Positions 7,127-15,258 of a stretch of 64,000 bases of DNA are shown one piece after another. A model generated the notes under the pieces. That model had not been told where the DNA came from. It did no database searches and was given only the letters and a program-made list of their open reading frames with translations. Position 1 is the first letter of the stretch; each line of letters begins with the position of its first letter. The position numbers and the translations under genes were made by a program. This stretch comes from Candidatus Epulonipiscium sp. (GTDB taxonomy: Bacteria; Bacillota_A; Clostridia; Lachnospirales; Cellulosilyticaceae), in the NCBI GenBank assembly GCA_012841565.1, contig DUUM01000053.1, positions 62,001 to 126,000 on the forward strand, read 5' to 3'.

Positions 7127-9193
7127 ATGGCAGATAAATTAGTTATTGTGGAGTCGGCAGCCAAAGTAAATACAATTAAAAAATTCTTAGGTCGCGGTTA
7201 TAAAGTAGAGGCCTCATTAGGACATGTTAGGGACTTACCTAAAAGCCAACTGGGTGTTAATATAGAGGAAGATTTTGAGCCCAAATACATTACGATTAGG
7301 GGCAAAGGAGAGTTGCTTGCAAAGCTACGCAAGCAAGCTAAAACAGCTTCCAAAATATATTTAGCAACTGACCCTGACCGGGAAGGTGAGGCTATATCTT
7401 GGCATTTATACCATTCGCTAAAACTAGAAGGGAAAAATGTTAGTAGAATTTCGTTTAATGAAATTACAGAAACGGCTGTTAAAGACGCCATTAAAAATGC
7501 AAGAGAGATTGATATGGATCTTGTAGATGCTCAACAGGCCCGTAGGATGTTAGACCGTTTAGTAGGGTACCAAATAAGCCCTATTTTATGGAAGAAAGTT
7601 CGAAAAGGACTTAGTGCAGGTCGGGTTCAATCTGTAACACTTAGATTAATTTGTGATCGGGAACAGTTAATTCGAGATTTTATAGAAGAAGAATACTGGT
7701 CAATAACAGTCGATATGAAAAGTGGTTCTAAGGCGAAACCATTTGAAGCTAAATTTTACGGGAATACGGATGGGAAACTAGAGATTGTAAATGAAACTCA
7801 AGCAAATGATATAGTAGATTCCCTAGGGAAAAATCAGTACGAAGTAACACAGGTAAAGATTGGTAGTCGTACTAAAAATACTTTGTTACCATTTACAACA
7901 AGTACGCTTCAGCAAGAGGCATCTAAGCACCTTGGATTTACCACACTGAAAACAATGAAGATAGCACAGCAATTATATGAAGGTATTAAAATCGATAAAA
8001 AAGAAGTTGGGCTAATTACATATCTTAGAACTGACTCAACGCGTATATCTGACCAAGCACAACAAGATCTCAAGGCGTATATAGGGGATAATTTCGGAGA
8101 AGAATATTTCGATAAAAGCAAAATTGTGAAGAAGTCTAAAAAGTCTAATGTGCAAGATGCTCATGAGGCAATAAGGCCGACAGGTGTTGAGATAAAACCT
8201 AACGATATTAAATCATTCTTAAGTAGGGACCAAAACAGGTTATACAAGCTTATATGGGAACGTTTTATTGCTAGTGGCATGGCGCCAGCCAAATATGAAA
8301 CCTATTCAATTAAAATTAAAAATGGTGAGTATGTTTTTAATGCAAATAGCTCTATTGTATTGTTTGATGGTTTTTTAGCAGTTTATAATATGGATAAAGA
8401 AAACACTAAACAAGCTCATACGGTACAAGTTGAGGAAGGGCAGGTTTTAGATTCTACAAATTTGAAAGCCAATCAGCATTTTACGCAACCACCGGCAAGA
8501 TATACGGAAGCATCTCTTGTAAAAACATTAGAAGAGAATGGGGTAGGTAGGCCTAGTACATATGCGCCTACAATTTCAACACTTTTTACTAGAGGATATG
8601 TGGTTCGAGAAAAAAGAATATTATACCCAACTGAACTAGGAGAAATTATAAATGATATTATGGTTGGATATTTTAAAGATATAGTGGACGTAGAATTCAC
8701 AGCTAACTTAGAACAGGTATTGGATGGGGTAGAAACAGGAAAGTCTAATTGGAAGCAAGTCATAAGAGATTTTTATCCACCATTTAGTGAAACTTTAAAA
8801 GTTGCTGAGGAAGAAATTGGTGAGATTAACATAGTTGAAGAAACAGATATTCTATGTGAAAAATGTAACGCAAATATGGTTGTAAAATATGGACGCTTTG
8901 GAAAGTTTATAGCGTGCCCTAATTTTCCGGAATGCAGGAATACAAAACCTTTTTATGAAGAAACTGGAATTTTATGCACAAAGTGTGGTGGCAAAGTATT
9001 TTTAAAGAAAACCAAAAAAGGCCGAAATTATTATGGTTGTGAAAACAACCCTGAATGTGAGTTTATGTCATGGGATAAGCCTACCGGGGAAAAGTGCCCG
9101 CTGTGTCAAGAAACTTTAGTGGAAAAAGGTGGGAAGACTAAAAAGATTGTATGTAACAATAAACAATGTAATTTTGGCAAAGAGAAAAAATAG
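7127..9193 (+). CDS. topA: DNA topoisomerase I (type IA)
   Basis: Relaxes negative supercoils through a 5'-phosphotyrosine intermediate. The 688 residues show the N-terminal Toprim domain (KLVIVESAAKVNTIKKFLG, and TDPDREGE at 81-88), the catalytic Tyr299 in GLITYLRTDSTRIS, and three C-terminal Cys4-type zinc ribbons (starting CEKCNANM, CTKCGGK and CPLCQET). The last ribbon ends close to the C-terminus with CNNKQC. GGAGGG precedes the ATG. The dprA-topA-codY order is common in Firmicutes. Confidence 0.97.
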   Translation: MADKLVIVESAAKVNTIKKFLGRGYKVEASLGHVRDLPKSQLGVNIEEDFEPKYITIRGKGELLAKLRKQAKTASKIYLATDPDREGEAISWHLYHSLKLEGKNVSRISFNEITETAVKDAIKNAREIDMDLVDAQQARRMLDRLVGYQISPILWKKVRKGLSAGRVQSVTLRLICDREQLIRDFIEEEYWSITVDMKSGSKAKPFEAKFYGNTDGKLEIVNETQANDIVDSLGKNQYEVTQVKIGSRTKNTLLPFTTSTLQQEASKHLGFTTLKTMKIAQQLYEGIKIDKKEVGLITYLRTDSTRISDQAQQDLKAYIGDNFGEEYFDKSKIVKKSKKSNVQDAHEAIRPTGVEIKPNDIKSFLSRDQNRLYKLIWERFIASGMAPAKYETYSIKIKNGEYVFNANSSIVLFDGFLAVYNMDKENTKQAHTVQVEEGQVLDSTNLKANQHFTQPPARYTEASLVKTLEENGVGRPSTYAPTISTLFTRGYVVREKRILYPTELGEIINDIMVGYFKDIVDVEFTANLEQVLDGVETGKSNWKQVIRDFYPPFSETLKVAEEEIGEINIVEETDILCEKCNANMVVKYGRFGKFIACPNFPECRNTKPFYEETGILCTKCGGKVFLKKTKKGRNYYGCENNPECEFMSWDKPTGEKCPLCQETLVEKGGKTKKIVCNNKQCNFGKEKK

Positions 9194-9206
9194 TTGTCGC
9201 TTTATG

Positions 9207-9235
9207 TTGAATCCTCTTTTCAAATGTGGTATTAT
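9207..9235 (+). promoter_or_regulatory. Sigma-A-like promoter upstream of codY terminator
   Basis: TTGAAT (9207-9212), 17 bp, then TATTAT (9230-9235). A start near 9242 would meet a strong intrinsic terminator at 9266-9295, so most transcripts would be only about 50 nt. This could be a codY leader with attenuation or a short RNA gene. Confidence 0.45.
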
Positions 9236-9265
9236 ATTGTTATTATATAATATAGTCTAAAATCT

Positions 9266-9295
9266 GCAAAGTTAGAAAACTAACTTTGCTTTTTT
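9266..9295 (+). terminator. Intrinsic terminator between topA and codY
   Basis: A perfect 10-bp stem GCAAAGTTAG/CTAACTTTGC (9266-9275 with 9280-9289) has an AAAA loop and a T run (9290-9295). It ends topA transcription and any transcript from the promoter at 9207-9235. AT-rich sequence between here and codY may hold a second codY promoter (TTGAAC at 9334-9339), but no convincing -10 spacing was found. Confidence 0.88.
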
Positions 9296-9385
9296 GTGTA
9301 AAACAATCAATAGATGTATAGTATATGAATATTTTGAACAAACTATATAGATAATATTATAAGCAAACAATTAGGAGGAAAAGTA

Positions 9386-10135
9386 ATGTCTATAGATTTA
9401 TTGCAGAAAATGAGAAAGTTTAATCGGTTACTACAACGGGTAGGTTCTGATCGAGTGGTATTTACAGATATTTGTAAAGTACTGAGTGATGTTACGGCAT
9501 CGAATATTGTGGTGATTGGCAATAATGCAAAAGTATTAGGTATTTTTAATATTGATGAAGAAGCTTTTGTCTCTGAAGAAAAATATATTGATACAATGAT
9601 TAATGATCAATTGCTTTCAATTATGGAAGTTAAAGAAAATATGCCTATGAGTAGTATATTTACAGAAGATCCCCTTAGCAAAAGATATAATGCTTGTATC
9701 ATACCGGTTGTTGCAGGGGGGCAAAGAGTAGGTACTCTCTTAATTTATAAAAAAGAAGGTAATTACGTAACAGATGATATTATTTTAGGTGAATATGGTG
9801 CTACGATTATAGCGGTAGAGGTACTTCGCTCTGTAAGAACTGAAATAGAAGATGAAGAAAGAAAGACCGCTATTGTTAAGTCTGCTATAGGAACATTATC
9901 ATATTCGGAACTCGAAGCAATTTTCCATATCTTTGATAAGTTAGATGGAACAGAAGGTCTACTAATTGCAAGTAAGATTGCAGATAAAGTAGGGATTACG
10001 AGATCAGTTATTGTCAATGCTCTTAGGAAATTTGAAAGTGCAGGCGTAATTGAATCAAGATCCTTGGGCATGAAAGGGACGTATATTAAAGTTCTTAATA
10101 ATGTTCTTATTGAAGAATTAAATAAACTAAGATAA
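9386..10135 (+). CDS. codY: GTP- and branched-chain amino acid-sensing global repressor CodY
   Basis: Global nutrient-responsive regulator of low-GC Gram-positives that binds isoleucine/valine/leucine, and in many species GTP. The 249 residues comprise an N-terminal GAF domain (1 to about 155; starts LLQKMRKFNRLLQ), a linker helix and a winged HTH with the family's highly conserved stretch IASKIADKVGITRSVIVNAL (about 194-214), followed by RSLGMKGTYIKV. TTAGGAGG precedes the ATG. It sits immediately upstream of the fla/che unit. CodY is known to affect motility genes in several Firmicutes, but no CodY box was identified here. Confidence 0.97.
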   Translation: MSIDLLQKMRKFNRLLQRVGSDRVVFTDICKVLSDVTASNIVVIGNNAKVLGIFNIDEEAFVSEEKYIDTMINDQLLSIMEVKENMPMSSIFTEDPLSKRYNACIIPVVAGGQRVGTLLIYKKEGNYVTDDIILGEYGATIIAVEVLRSVRTEIEDEERKTAIVKSAIGTLSYSELEAIFHIFDKLDGTEGLLIASKIADKVGITRSVIVNALRKFESAGVIESRSLGMKGTYIKVLNNVLIEELNKLR

Positions 10136-10142
10136 CTACTCT

Positions 10143-10173
10143 AAGCTGTCATTTAATAATTCAATGACAGCTT
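10143..10173 (+). terminator. Hairpin after codY, weak T tract
   Basis: An 11-bp perfect stem AAGCTGTCATT/AATGACAGCTT (10143-10153 with 10163-10173) is followed by AAATTGT, a poor T tract. The left arm (10146-10156) also pairs perfectly over 11 bp with 10200-10210 inside the degenerate riboswitch tail. Two mutually exclusive folds are therefore possible, and simple termination is not certain. Confidence 0.5.
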
Positions 10174-10189
10174 AAATTGTCTAATCGTC

Positions 10190-10237
10190 TAAAACTACTT
10201 TAAATGACAGTCAGCTATCGAATAAGAGGATTTTTTG
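10190..10237 (+). other. Degenerate c-di-GMP-I riboswitch 3' tail (first repeat copy)
   Basis: The sequence from AAATGACAGTCAGCTATCGAA (10202) to GGATTTTTTG matches the 3' part of the intact riboswitch at 10455-10490. Its 5' partner lacks the GGACGCAAAGC core, so it should not bind c-di-GMP in the known way. It is probably a decayed copy, or a tail reused in an alternative structure with the codY 3' hairpin. Confidence 0.55.
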
Positions 10238-10288
10238 TATAAGACTAAGATGTTGTATACATAGCTCTATATAAAACAAATGATATAC

Positions 10289-10317
10289 TTGATTTATTTG
10301 GAATTGGGGTATATAAT
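10289..10317 (+). promoter_or_regulatory. Sigma-A-like promoter P1 upstream of the riboswitch
   Basis: TTGATT (10289-10294), 17 bp, then TATAAT (10312-10317). Expected start is near 10324, giving a leader that contains the complete c-di-GMP aptamer before flgB. It is the first copy of a duplicated promoter. Confidence 0.7.
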
Positions 10318-10387
10318 GTGGTATATTCAAAATTAACTGTATAAAAAATCGGATTATGATAGATAGCCTAAACTGTTTCAATATAGC

Positions 10388-10490
10388 AAAATATCTTTTT
10401 AACGATAATAGCAAACTTGACGAAAGGTAAGGACGCAAAGCTAAAGGGCCTTTTAAATGGCAGCCAGCTACCGAATGAGGATATTTTTTT
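10388..10490 (+). ncRNA. Cyclic di-GMP-I (GEMM) riboswitch controlling the flagellar operon
   Basis: The conserved GEMM elements appear in order: GCAAAC (10411-10416), a short hairpin capped by a GAAA tetraloop (10422-10425), the invariant GGACGCAAAGC (10431-10441), GGGCC (10446-10450), then ATGGCAGCCAGCTACCGA (10457-10474). A T run (10484-10490) follows at once. AAAATATC (10388-10395) can pair with GATATTTT (10480-10487), so a lengthened P1 stem would lead into the T run. This suggests transcription termination when ligand is bound. An OFF switch of this class before flgB is known in C. difficile. The expression platform here is inferred. Confidence 0.92.
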
Positions 10491-10544
10491 ATGCAAAAAT
10501 AAAGAAATATGTATATAGTTCTATATAATATAACCTGTATATGC

Positions 10545-10574
10545 TTGATGTTTTTGGTACGGGGGGGTTATAAT
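10545..10574 (+). promoter_or_regulatory. Sigma-A-like promoter P2 downstream of the riboswitch
   Basis: TTGATG (10545-10550), 18 bp including a run of seven G, then TATAAT (10569-10574). Transcripts starting near 10581 would lack the aptamer and reach flgB after about 80 nt. It is the second copy of the duplicated promoter. The G-run spacer may weaken it. Confidence 0.6.
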
Positions 10575-10660
10575 AGAATATATTGTAGAAAAACAGTATA
10601 AAAGAAGATTTTATGCTATAATAAACTATACCTAAAAATTATTTAGCAAAGGAGAAATAG

Positions 10661-11041
10661 ATGACTAACAACAGAATGTTTAGCTTGCCAGATATTATGA
10701 ACAAAGCTATTGAATCATCATGGAAAAGACAAGAATTATTAAGTACTAATATTGCCAACAAAGATACCCCAGGATATAAACGTAAAGATATAAATTTTGA
10801 AAAAGTTCTTACTGCAGAATTTGAAAAAACAGGTAATATGCATGAAGTGAATATTAATAAGTTGTATGGAGAAATTATGTCTCCCTATTCAGATTTCCAG
10901 CAGAGATTAGATGGCAGTAATGTAGATATAGATTGGGAAATGGCTGAGGTTGCTAAAAACAAGATTAAGTACGATGCTTTAGTTACTCAGACATCAAGAC
11001 AGTTACAACGTATTGAAAGTGTTATTACTAACGTTAGATAA
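10661..11041 (+). CDS. flgB: Flagellar basal-body rod protein FlgB
   Basis: Proximal rod subunit exported by the flagellar type III apparatus, 126 residues. Rod-family N-terminal motif: LLSTNIANKDTPGYKRKDINFEKVL; the C-terminal helix (VTQTSRQLQRIESVI) completes the coiled-coil core. AAAGGAG precedes the ATG. It is the first gene of the fla/che unit and sits directly behind the c-di-GMP riboswitch. Confidence 0.96.
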   Translation: MTNNRMFSLPDIMNKAIESSWKRQELLSTNIANKDTPGYKRKDINFEKVLTAEFEKTGNMHEVNINKLYGEIMSPYSDFQQRLDGSNVDIDWEMAEVAKNKIKYDALVTQTSRQLQRIESVITNVR

Positions 11042-11062
11042 TTAAAAGAAGGGGGGAAAACA

Positions 11063-11503
11063 ATGTCATTCTTAAGTTCTATAGATATAAGTGCGTCTGG
11101 TCTTACGGCACAAAGATTAAGGCTTGATGTAATTTCTCAAAACATTGCAAACGTTAATACCACGAGGACTGAAGATGGAGGTCCATATCGTAGAAAAGCA
11201 GTCATATTTGAAGAGAAAAAAGCGCAACAGCCATTTTCGGAGGTATTATCGAGTAGTAAACAAGGCCAAGCAAGTGGAGGGGTCCGTGTATCTCGTATAG
11301 AAGAAGATGCCAGTCCATTTGTCATGAACTACGATCCGGGGCACCCAGATGCAAATGAAGAGGGATATGTGGCAATGCCAAATGTTAATATTGTATCAGA
11401 GATGGTTAATATGATTTCGGCTAGTCGTTCATATGAGGCAAATGTTACAGCTATGAATGCTATGAAGTCAATGGCTACTAAAGCATTAGAAATAGGTAGA
11501 TAA
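11063..11503 (+). CDS. flgC: Flagellar basal-body rod protein FlgC
   Basis: Proximal rod protein, 146 residues. Typical N-terminus SGLTAQRLRLDVISQNIANVNTTRT; the C-terminal rod motif is PNVNIVSEMVNMISASRSYEANVTAMN. GGGGGG-type ribosome site just upstream and 21 nt from flgB, consistent with one operon. Confidence 0.96.
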   Translation: MSFLSSIDISASGLTAQRLRLDVISQNIANVNTTRTEDGGPYRRKAVIFEEKKAQQPFSEVLSSSKQGQASGGVRVSRIEEDASPFVMNYDPGHPDANEEGYVAMPNVNIVSEMVNMISASRSYEANVTAMNAMKSMATKALEIGR

Positions 11504-11532
11504 TACCTAGGGGAAATTAGGAGGAGTATTTA

Positions 11533-11838
11533 ATGGTGAATAAAATCCAAAACATAGGATTGCCAAATTTGGCGCAAAACAAAGAAACGGTAAAAAATGA
11601 AGCAGCAAACGGTGTTTTTGAAGATTTTTACAAAGCAGCTATTAATTTAATTGAAGACACTAATAACTTGGAATTAGAAGCAGACCAAAAGAGCTTAGAA
11701 TTCGCAATGGGTAAAACTAGCAATATTGAAGAGGTTTTAATTGCTCAAAAGAAAGCTAATATTTTACTTCAGTTTACTATTCAAGTTAGAAATAAAGCAG
11801 TGGAATCATATAAAGAAATTATGAGAATGCCTTTATAA
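11533..11838 (+). CDS. fliE: Flagellar hook-basal body protein FliE
   Basis: Links the MS-ring to the rod, 101 residues. The C-terminal half has the family signature (DFYKAAINLIEDTNNLELEA, then SNIEEVLIAQKKANILLQFTIQVRNKAVESYKEIMRM). AGGAGG upstream. It lies between flgC and fliF, as in B. subtilis. Confidence 0.95.
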   Translation: MVNKIQNIGLPNLAQNKETVKNEAANGVFEDFYKAAINLIEDTNNLELEADQKSLEFAMGKTSNIEEVLIAQKKANILLQFTIQVRNKAVESYKEIMRMPL

Positions 11839-11866
11839 TAATGAAGAATAGAAAAGAGGTGGAATA

Positions 11867-13468
11867 ATGCCAGAAGCACTTACCCAGATGTCTGGGCAGC
11901 TTACGGAAAAGTGGAGTGAACTTGAAAAAAAGCAAAAAATTAAAATTGCGGTCATATCAGCAGTAATAATAGGCATTATTGCGGTTTCTATGATTCTTTT
12001 AAGTAGACCTAAGATGGTTATATTAATGAGGGATTTAGAATCAAAGCAAGCCAGCAGAGCATCTGAGGTTTTAGACGCAGAAGCCATTAAATATGAATTC
12101 AAAAATGATGGTCGTACGATTCTAGTGGAGAATAAGGACGCAAATAAAGCAAAACTTATTATGGCTAGGGAAGATATACCAAAAGGGCGGTTTGCTTTTG
12201 AAGATGCCCTAAATAATACAATGTCTACAACAGAGTCAGAAAAACGAGTAAAATTACATAAATCTAAGGAAAATGAAATTGCAACTACCCTAGAATCAAT
12301 TGAATCCGTTGAAACAGCACAGGTTAATTTGGTTATTCCAGAAGAAGATAACTCTTTTTTAGAATCTAAACAAAAAGCGACGGCAGCGGTTATATTAGAA
12401 CTGTCAAATTCTATTACAAATAAACAAATTAATGGAATCGCCAACTTTGTATCTAGAAGTGTTAAAAATTTAGATATCCAGGATATAAATATTATCGACA
12501 CAGAAGGTAATAACCTTTACATTGGAGATAAGGCCGAGTTAGATGGGGACTATTCTAATAAGCAAGAACAAAAGATTTTTGCAGAGCAAGACCTAAAAAA
12601 CAAAGTCGCTGAACTAATGGGGAAAATGTATGATGATGTAAGAGTAAGCCCTAACCTTGTATTTGATTATGATCAATACATAGAAACAAAGGAAAGCTAT
12701 GAATCACCTATACCCGATAGTAATAAAGGGATTATTACAGACGAAAAAATAACCTCTAGTTCCTCAACTAATAGCCAAACAGGTGCAGAACCTGGCGAGG
12801 TTGCCAATGGTGGTGAAGCGCCAACATATGTAATGGGCGGGGAAGGTTCGGGAGAGTCTAAAAGCAATACTAAAGATACAGAATATGCTGTAGATAAGAC
12901 GATTTCTAACAAAACAAAAGCAGTAGGAAAAGTGGATGTTACCTTATCATCTATTGCAGTTCATGCTTTTAGAAATAAAATATATAAACAAACAGAAGTA
13001 GAGGCTAAGTTGCCGCCAACTCAAACCTGGGAAGAATTTAAGGAACTCAATAAAGAGCGGGCAGTATTACCGGTTGATGATCTTTTGATTGATTCTATAC
13101 AAAAAGCAACAGGTCTTCAAAATGTGGCAGTTCAGAGTTTTGAAATTCCAGTATTTATTGACCAAGAAGTATTTAAAATGGCAGCAAAAGACTATATACC
13201 ATATATATTATTACTTGTATTTCTTGCAGTACTTGGTTTTGCAATTTATAAATTTGCAAGTCCTAAGGAAATTATTGAACTTGAACCTGAGCTTTCAATT
13301 GAGGACATGCTTCAAAGTGCTAAAAAAATGCAAGAGGTACCGCTTGATGATATTGAATACGGTGAAGATATAGAAGTTAAGAAACATATTGAAAAATTTG
13401 TAGATGAAAAACCAGAAGCTGTAGCTAGTTTATTACGTAACTGGTTGGCTGATGATGGATGGGAGTGA
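11867..13468 (+). CDS. fliF: Flagellar MS-ring protein FliF
   Basis: Forms the membrane MS-ring on which the rod, export gate and C-ring assemble, 533 residues. A transmembrane helix near 26-46 precedes the YscJ/FliF ring-building motifs (FAFEDALNNTM, KLHKSKENEIATTLESIESVETAQVNLVIPE). A long Ser/Gly-rich, poorly conserved insert lies near 280-340. A second transmembrane helix is near 442-463 (YIPYILLLVFLAVLGFAIY), followed by the FliG-binding tail ending LLRNWLADDGWE. 6 nt separate it from fliG. Confidence 0.97.
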   Translation: MPEALTQMSGQLTEKWSELEKKQKIKIAVISAVIIGIIAVSMILLSRPKMVILMRDLESKQASRASEVLDAEAIKYEFKNDGRTILVENKDANKAKLIMAREDIPKGRFAFEDALNNTMSTTESEKRVKLHKSKENEIATTLESIESVETAQVNLVIPEEDNSFLESKQKATAAVILELSNSITNKQINGIANFVSRSVKNLDIQDINIIDTEGNNLYIGDKAELDGDYSNKQEQKIFAEQDLKNKVAELMGKMYDDVRVSPNLVFDYDQYIETKESYESPIPDSNKGIITDEKITSSSSTNSQTGAEPGEVANGGEAPTYVMGGEGSGESKSNTKDTEYAVDKTISNKTKAVGKVDVTLSSIAVHAFRNKIYKQTEVEAKLPPTQTWEEFKELNKERAVLPVDDLLIDSIQKATGLQNVAVQSFEIPVFIDQEVFKMAAKDYIPYILLLVFLAVLGFAIYKFASPKEIIELEPELSIEDMLQSAKKMQEVPLDDIEYGEDIEVKKHIEKFVDEKPEAVASLLRNWLADDGWE

Positions 13469-13474
13469 TGAAAA

Positions 13475-14485
13475 ATGGCAACACAAGATACACTGACAGG
13501 TAGACAGAAAGCTGCCATGCTCCTAATCACATTAGGGCCTGAAAAGGCAGCAAAGATATTTAAATATCTAAAAGAAGAAGAGATTGAGCAACTGACACTA
13601 GAAATAGCTAACATAAGAGCTGTATCTCCTCAAATGAAACAAGATGTACTCAATGAGTTTTATGAAATTTGTATAGCGCAACAATATATCGCTGAAGGTG
13701 GTATTGAATACGCCAAGCAAATTCTTGAAAAGGCATTAGGAACAGATAATGCTATGGAAGTTATTAACAGATTAACCGTGTCGTTGCAAGTAAGACCATT
13801 TGATTTTGCACGTAAAACAGAAGCTAGTCAGTTAATAAACTTTATTCAGAGTGAACATCCACAGACCATTGCTTTGATTTTATCCTACCTAAGGCCTAGT
13901 CAAGCATCAGGTGTCTTAGCAGCATTAAGTTCTGAGAAGCAAGCTGATGTTGCGAGAAGGATAGCGCTGATGGATAGGGCCTCCCCAGATGTTATTAAAT
14001 CTGTGGAAAGAGAATTTGAGAAAAAATTATCATCTCTTGTAACAGAAGACTATACAACTGTCGGAGGAATTGACTCTATTGTCGAGATTATTAACCTTGT
14101 GGATAGAGGAACAGAAAAGAACATTATGGAAACCTTGGATATGGATGATCCAGAACTTGCAGAAATTATTAAGAAGAAAATGTTTGTATTTGAAGATATT
14201 CTTACACTTGATAATAGATCAATTCAACGTATCCTCAGAGAAGTTGATAATCATGAGCTTGCAGTTGCATTAAAAGGATCCAATGAAGAAGTAAAAGAAG
14301 CTATATTTGGAAACATTTCTTCAAGACTTGCGGCGATGATTGCAGAAGACTTAGAGTATATGGGGCCAAAACGTATTAAGGAAATTGAAGAAGCGCAACA
14401 AAGAATTGTTAACATTATACGTAAGTTAGAAGAAACGGGCGAGATTGTTATTTCACGTGGTGGAGGTGACGAGATTATTGTCTAG
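13475..14485 (+). CDS. fliG: Flagellar motor switch protein FliG
   Basis: Rotor protein that transmits torque from MotA, 336 residues. It shows TGRQKAAMLLITLGPEKAAKIFKYL at the N-terminus, the EHPQT motif (SEHPQTIALILSYLRPSQA) and the charged torque helix region with ILREVDNHELAVALKG and GNISSRLAAMIAEDLEYMGP. Its last codons contain the ribosome site of fliH (GGAGGTGA 14462-14469). Confidence 0.97.
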   Translation: MATQDTLTGRQKAAMLLITLGPEKAAKIFKYLKEEEIEQLTLEIANIRAVSPQMKQDVLNEFYEICIAQQYIAEGGIEYAKQILEKALGTDNAMEVINRLTVSLQVRPFDFARKTEASQLINFIQSEHPQTIALILSYLRPSQASGVLAALSSEKQADVARRIALMDRASPDVIKSVEREFEKKLSSLVTEDYTTVGGIDSIVEIINLVDRGTEKNIMETLDMDDPELAEIIKKKMFVFEDILTLDNRSIQRILREVDNHELAVALKGSNEEVKEAIFGNISSRLAAMIAEDLEYMGPKRIKEIEEAQQRIVNIIRKLEETGEIVISRGGGDEIIV

Positions 14486-15248
14486 CATTATAAAAGGGCA
14501 GAGAATTAGAAGCGAATCAATACTAGAAATAGAAAACACAAACGCATATATAGCCCTAAAAGAAGTGGACGAAAATCTTACCACTGATATTCAGGAGCAA
14601 AAAGAAGATATTAGGCGTAAAATGCAACAAGTAGAATCAAAAGCTAATATAATCATAGAAAAAGCCACTGAAGAAGCCATAGCAAAGGCTGCTGTGATTA
14701 TAAAAGAAGGCCAAGATAGGGTTAAGATAGAATCCGCTATAGTTCTTGAGCGAGCCCAGGAAGAAGGCTACCAAGTAGGCTACGAGACAGGATATGAAGA
14801 AGGAAAGCTAGAAGCTCAAAGCCTAATTGAAGAAGGAAACCAGGTGGTTCTAGATGCAAATGAGCAGAAACAACAATTGTTAGATGAGATAGAACCACAA
14901 ATAATTGAAATGATTATCGGAATATGTGGTAAACTTATAGATGAAGAGATTAATCATAATAAAGACACGATATTACTATTAATTCGTAAAACATTAGGAC
15001 AAGTTTCTTCTGATACATCCGAGATTAGTGTAAAGGTATCACCAGATGAATATGAATATGTGTTAGAAAACAAGGATTTAATTGCGCAAGGCACTGCGAA
15101 TCCTGAGAATATGCAAATTAAAACAGATGCTAACCTAACCAAAGGGGTGTGCGTCATAGAAACACCCTTTGGAAGTGTAGCTTGTAATGTAAATGAAGCC
15201 TTTTCAGAAATCAAAAAACAAATGCGCTTAATTTGTAGTCAGAAATAG
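14478..15248 (+). CDS. fliH: Flagellar export ATPase regulator FliH
   Basis: Regulates the FliI ATPase and tethers it to the export gate; 256 residues from TTG 14478. This start lies 8 nt after GGAGGTGA (14462-14469) within fliG and overlaps the fliG stop by 8 nt, which suggests translational coupling. The family-like N-terminus is LSSIIKGQRI. A long coiled-coil (about 30-140) contains a Gly-repeat segment (EGYQVGYETGYEEGKLEAQ); the C-terminal domain resembles V-ATPase subunit E. A longer reading from TTG 14445 is in frame but has no ribosome site. Confidence 0.93.
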   Translation: MSSIIKGQRIRSESILEIENTNAYIALKEVDENLTTDIQEQKEDIRRKMQQVESKANIIIEKATEEAIAKAAVIIKEGQDRVKIESAIVLERAQEEGYQVGYETGYEEGKLEAQSLIEEGNQVVLDANEQKQQLLDEIEPQIIEMIIGICGKLIDEEINHNKDTILLLIRKTLGQVSSDTSEISVKVSPDEYEYVLENKDLIAQGTANPENMQIKTDANLTKGVCVIETPFGSVACNVNEAFSEIKKQMRLICSQK

Positions 15249-15258
15249 AGGGATAGAT

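Larger units (their letters stand above)
10197..10650 (+). repeat. Imperfect tandem duplication of riboswitch tail plus promoter
   Basis: Two direct copies of about 195-200 bp lie 254-260 bp apart: copy 1 about 10197-10390, copy 2 about 10451-10650. Matching landmarks, in order, are AAATGACAGTCAGCTATCGAA versus AAATGGCAGCCAGCTACCGAA (trailing into T runs), ATAGCTCTATATAA versus ATAGTTCTATATAA, a TTGAT.../TATAAT promoter in each, GTATAAAA, and AGCAAA at the end. Together with the riboswitch core between them, they fill the 525-bp gap between codY and flgB. No other gene is seen in the gap. Confidence 0.75.

Noticed and set aside
11833..12501. Long open frame (222 codons) on the minus strand inside fliF
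   Set aside because: It is fully antisense to a clear fliF, has no ribosome site and its Ser/Ile-rich translation resembles no family; a codon-bias shadow.
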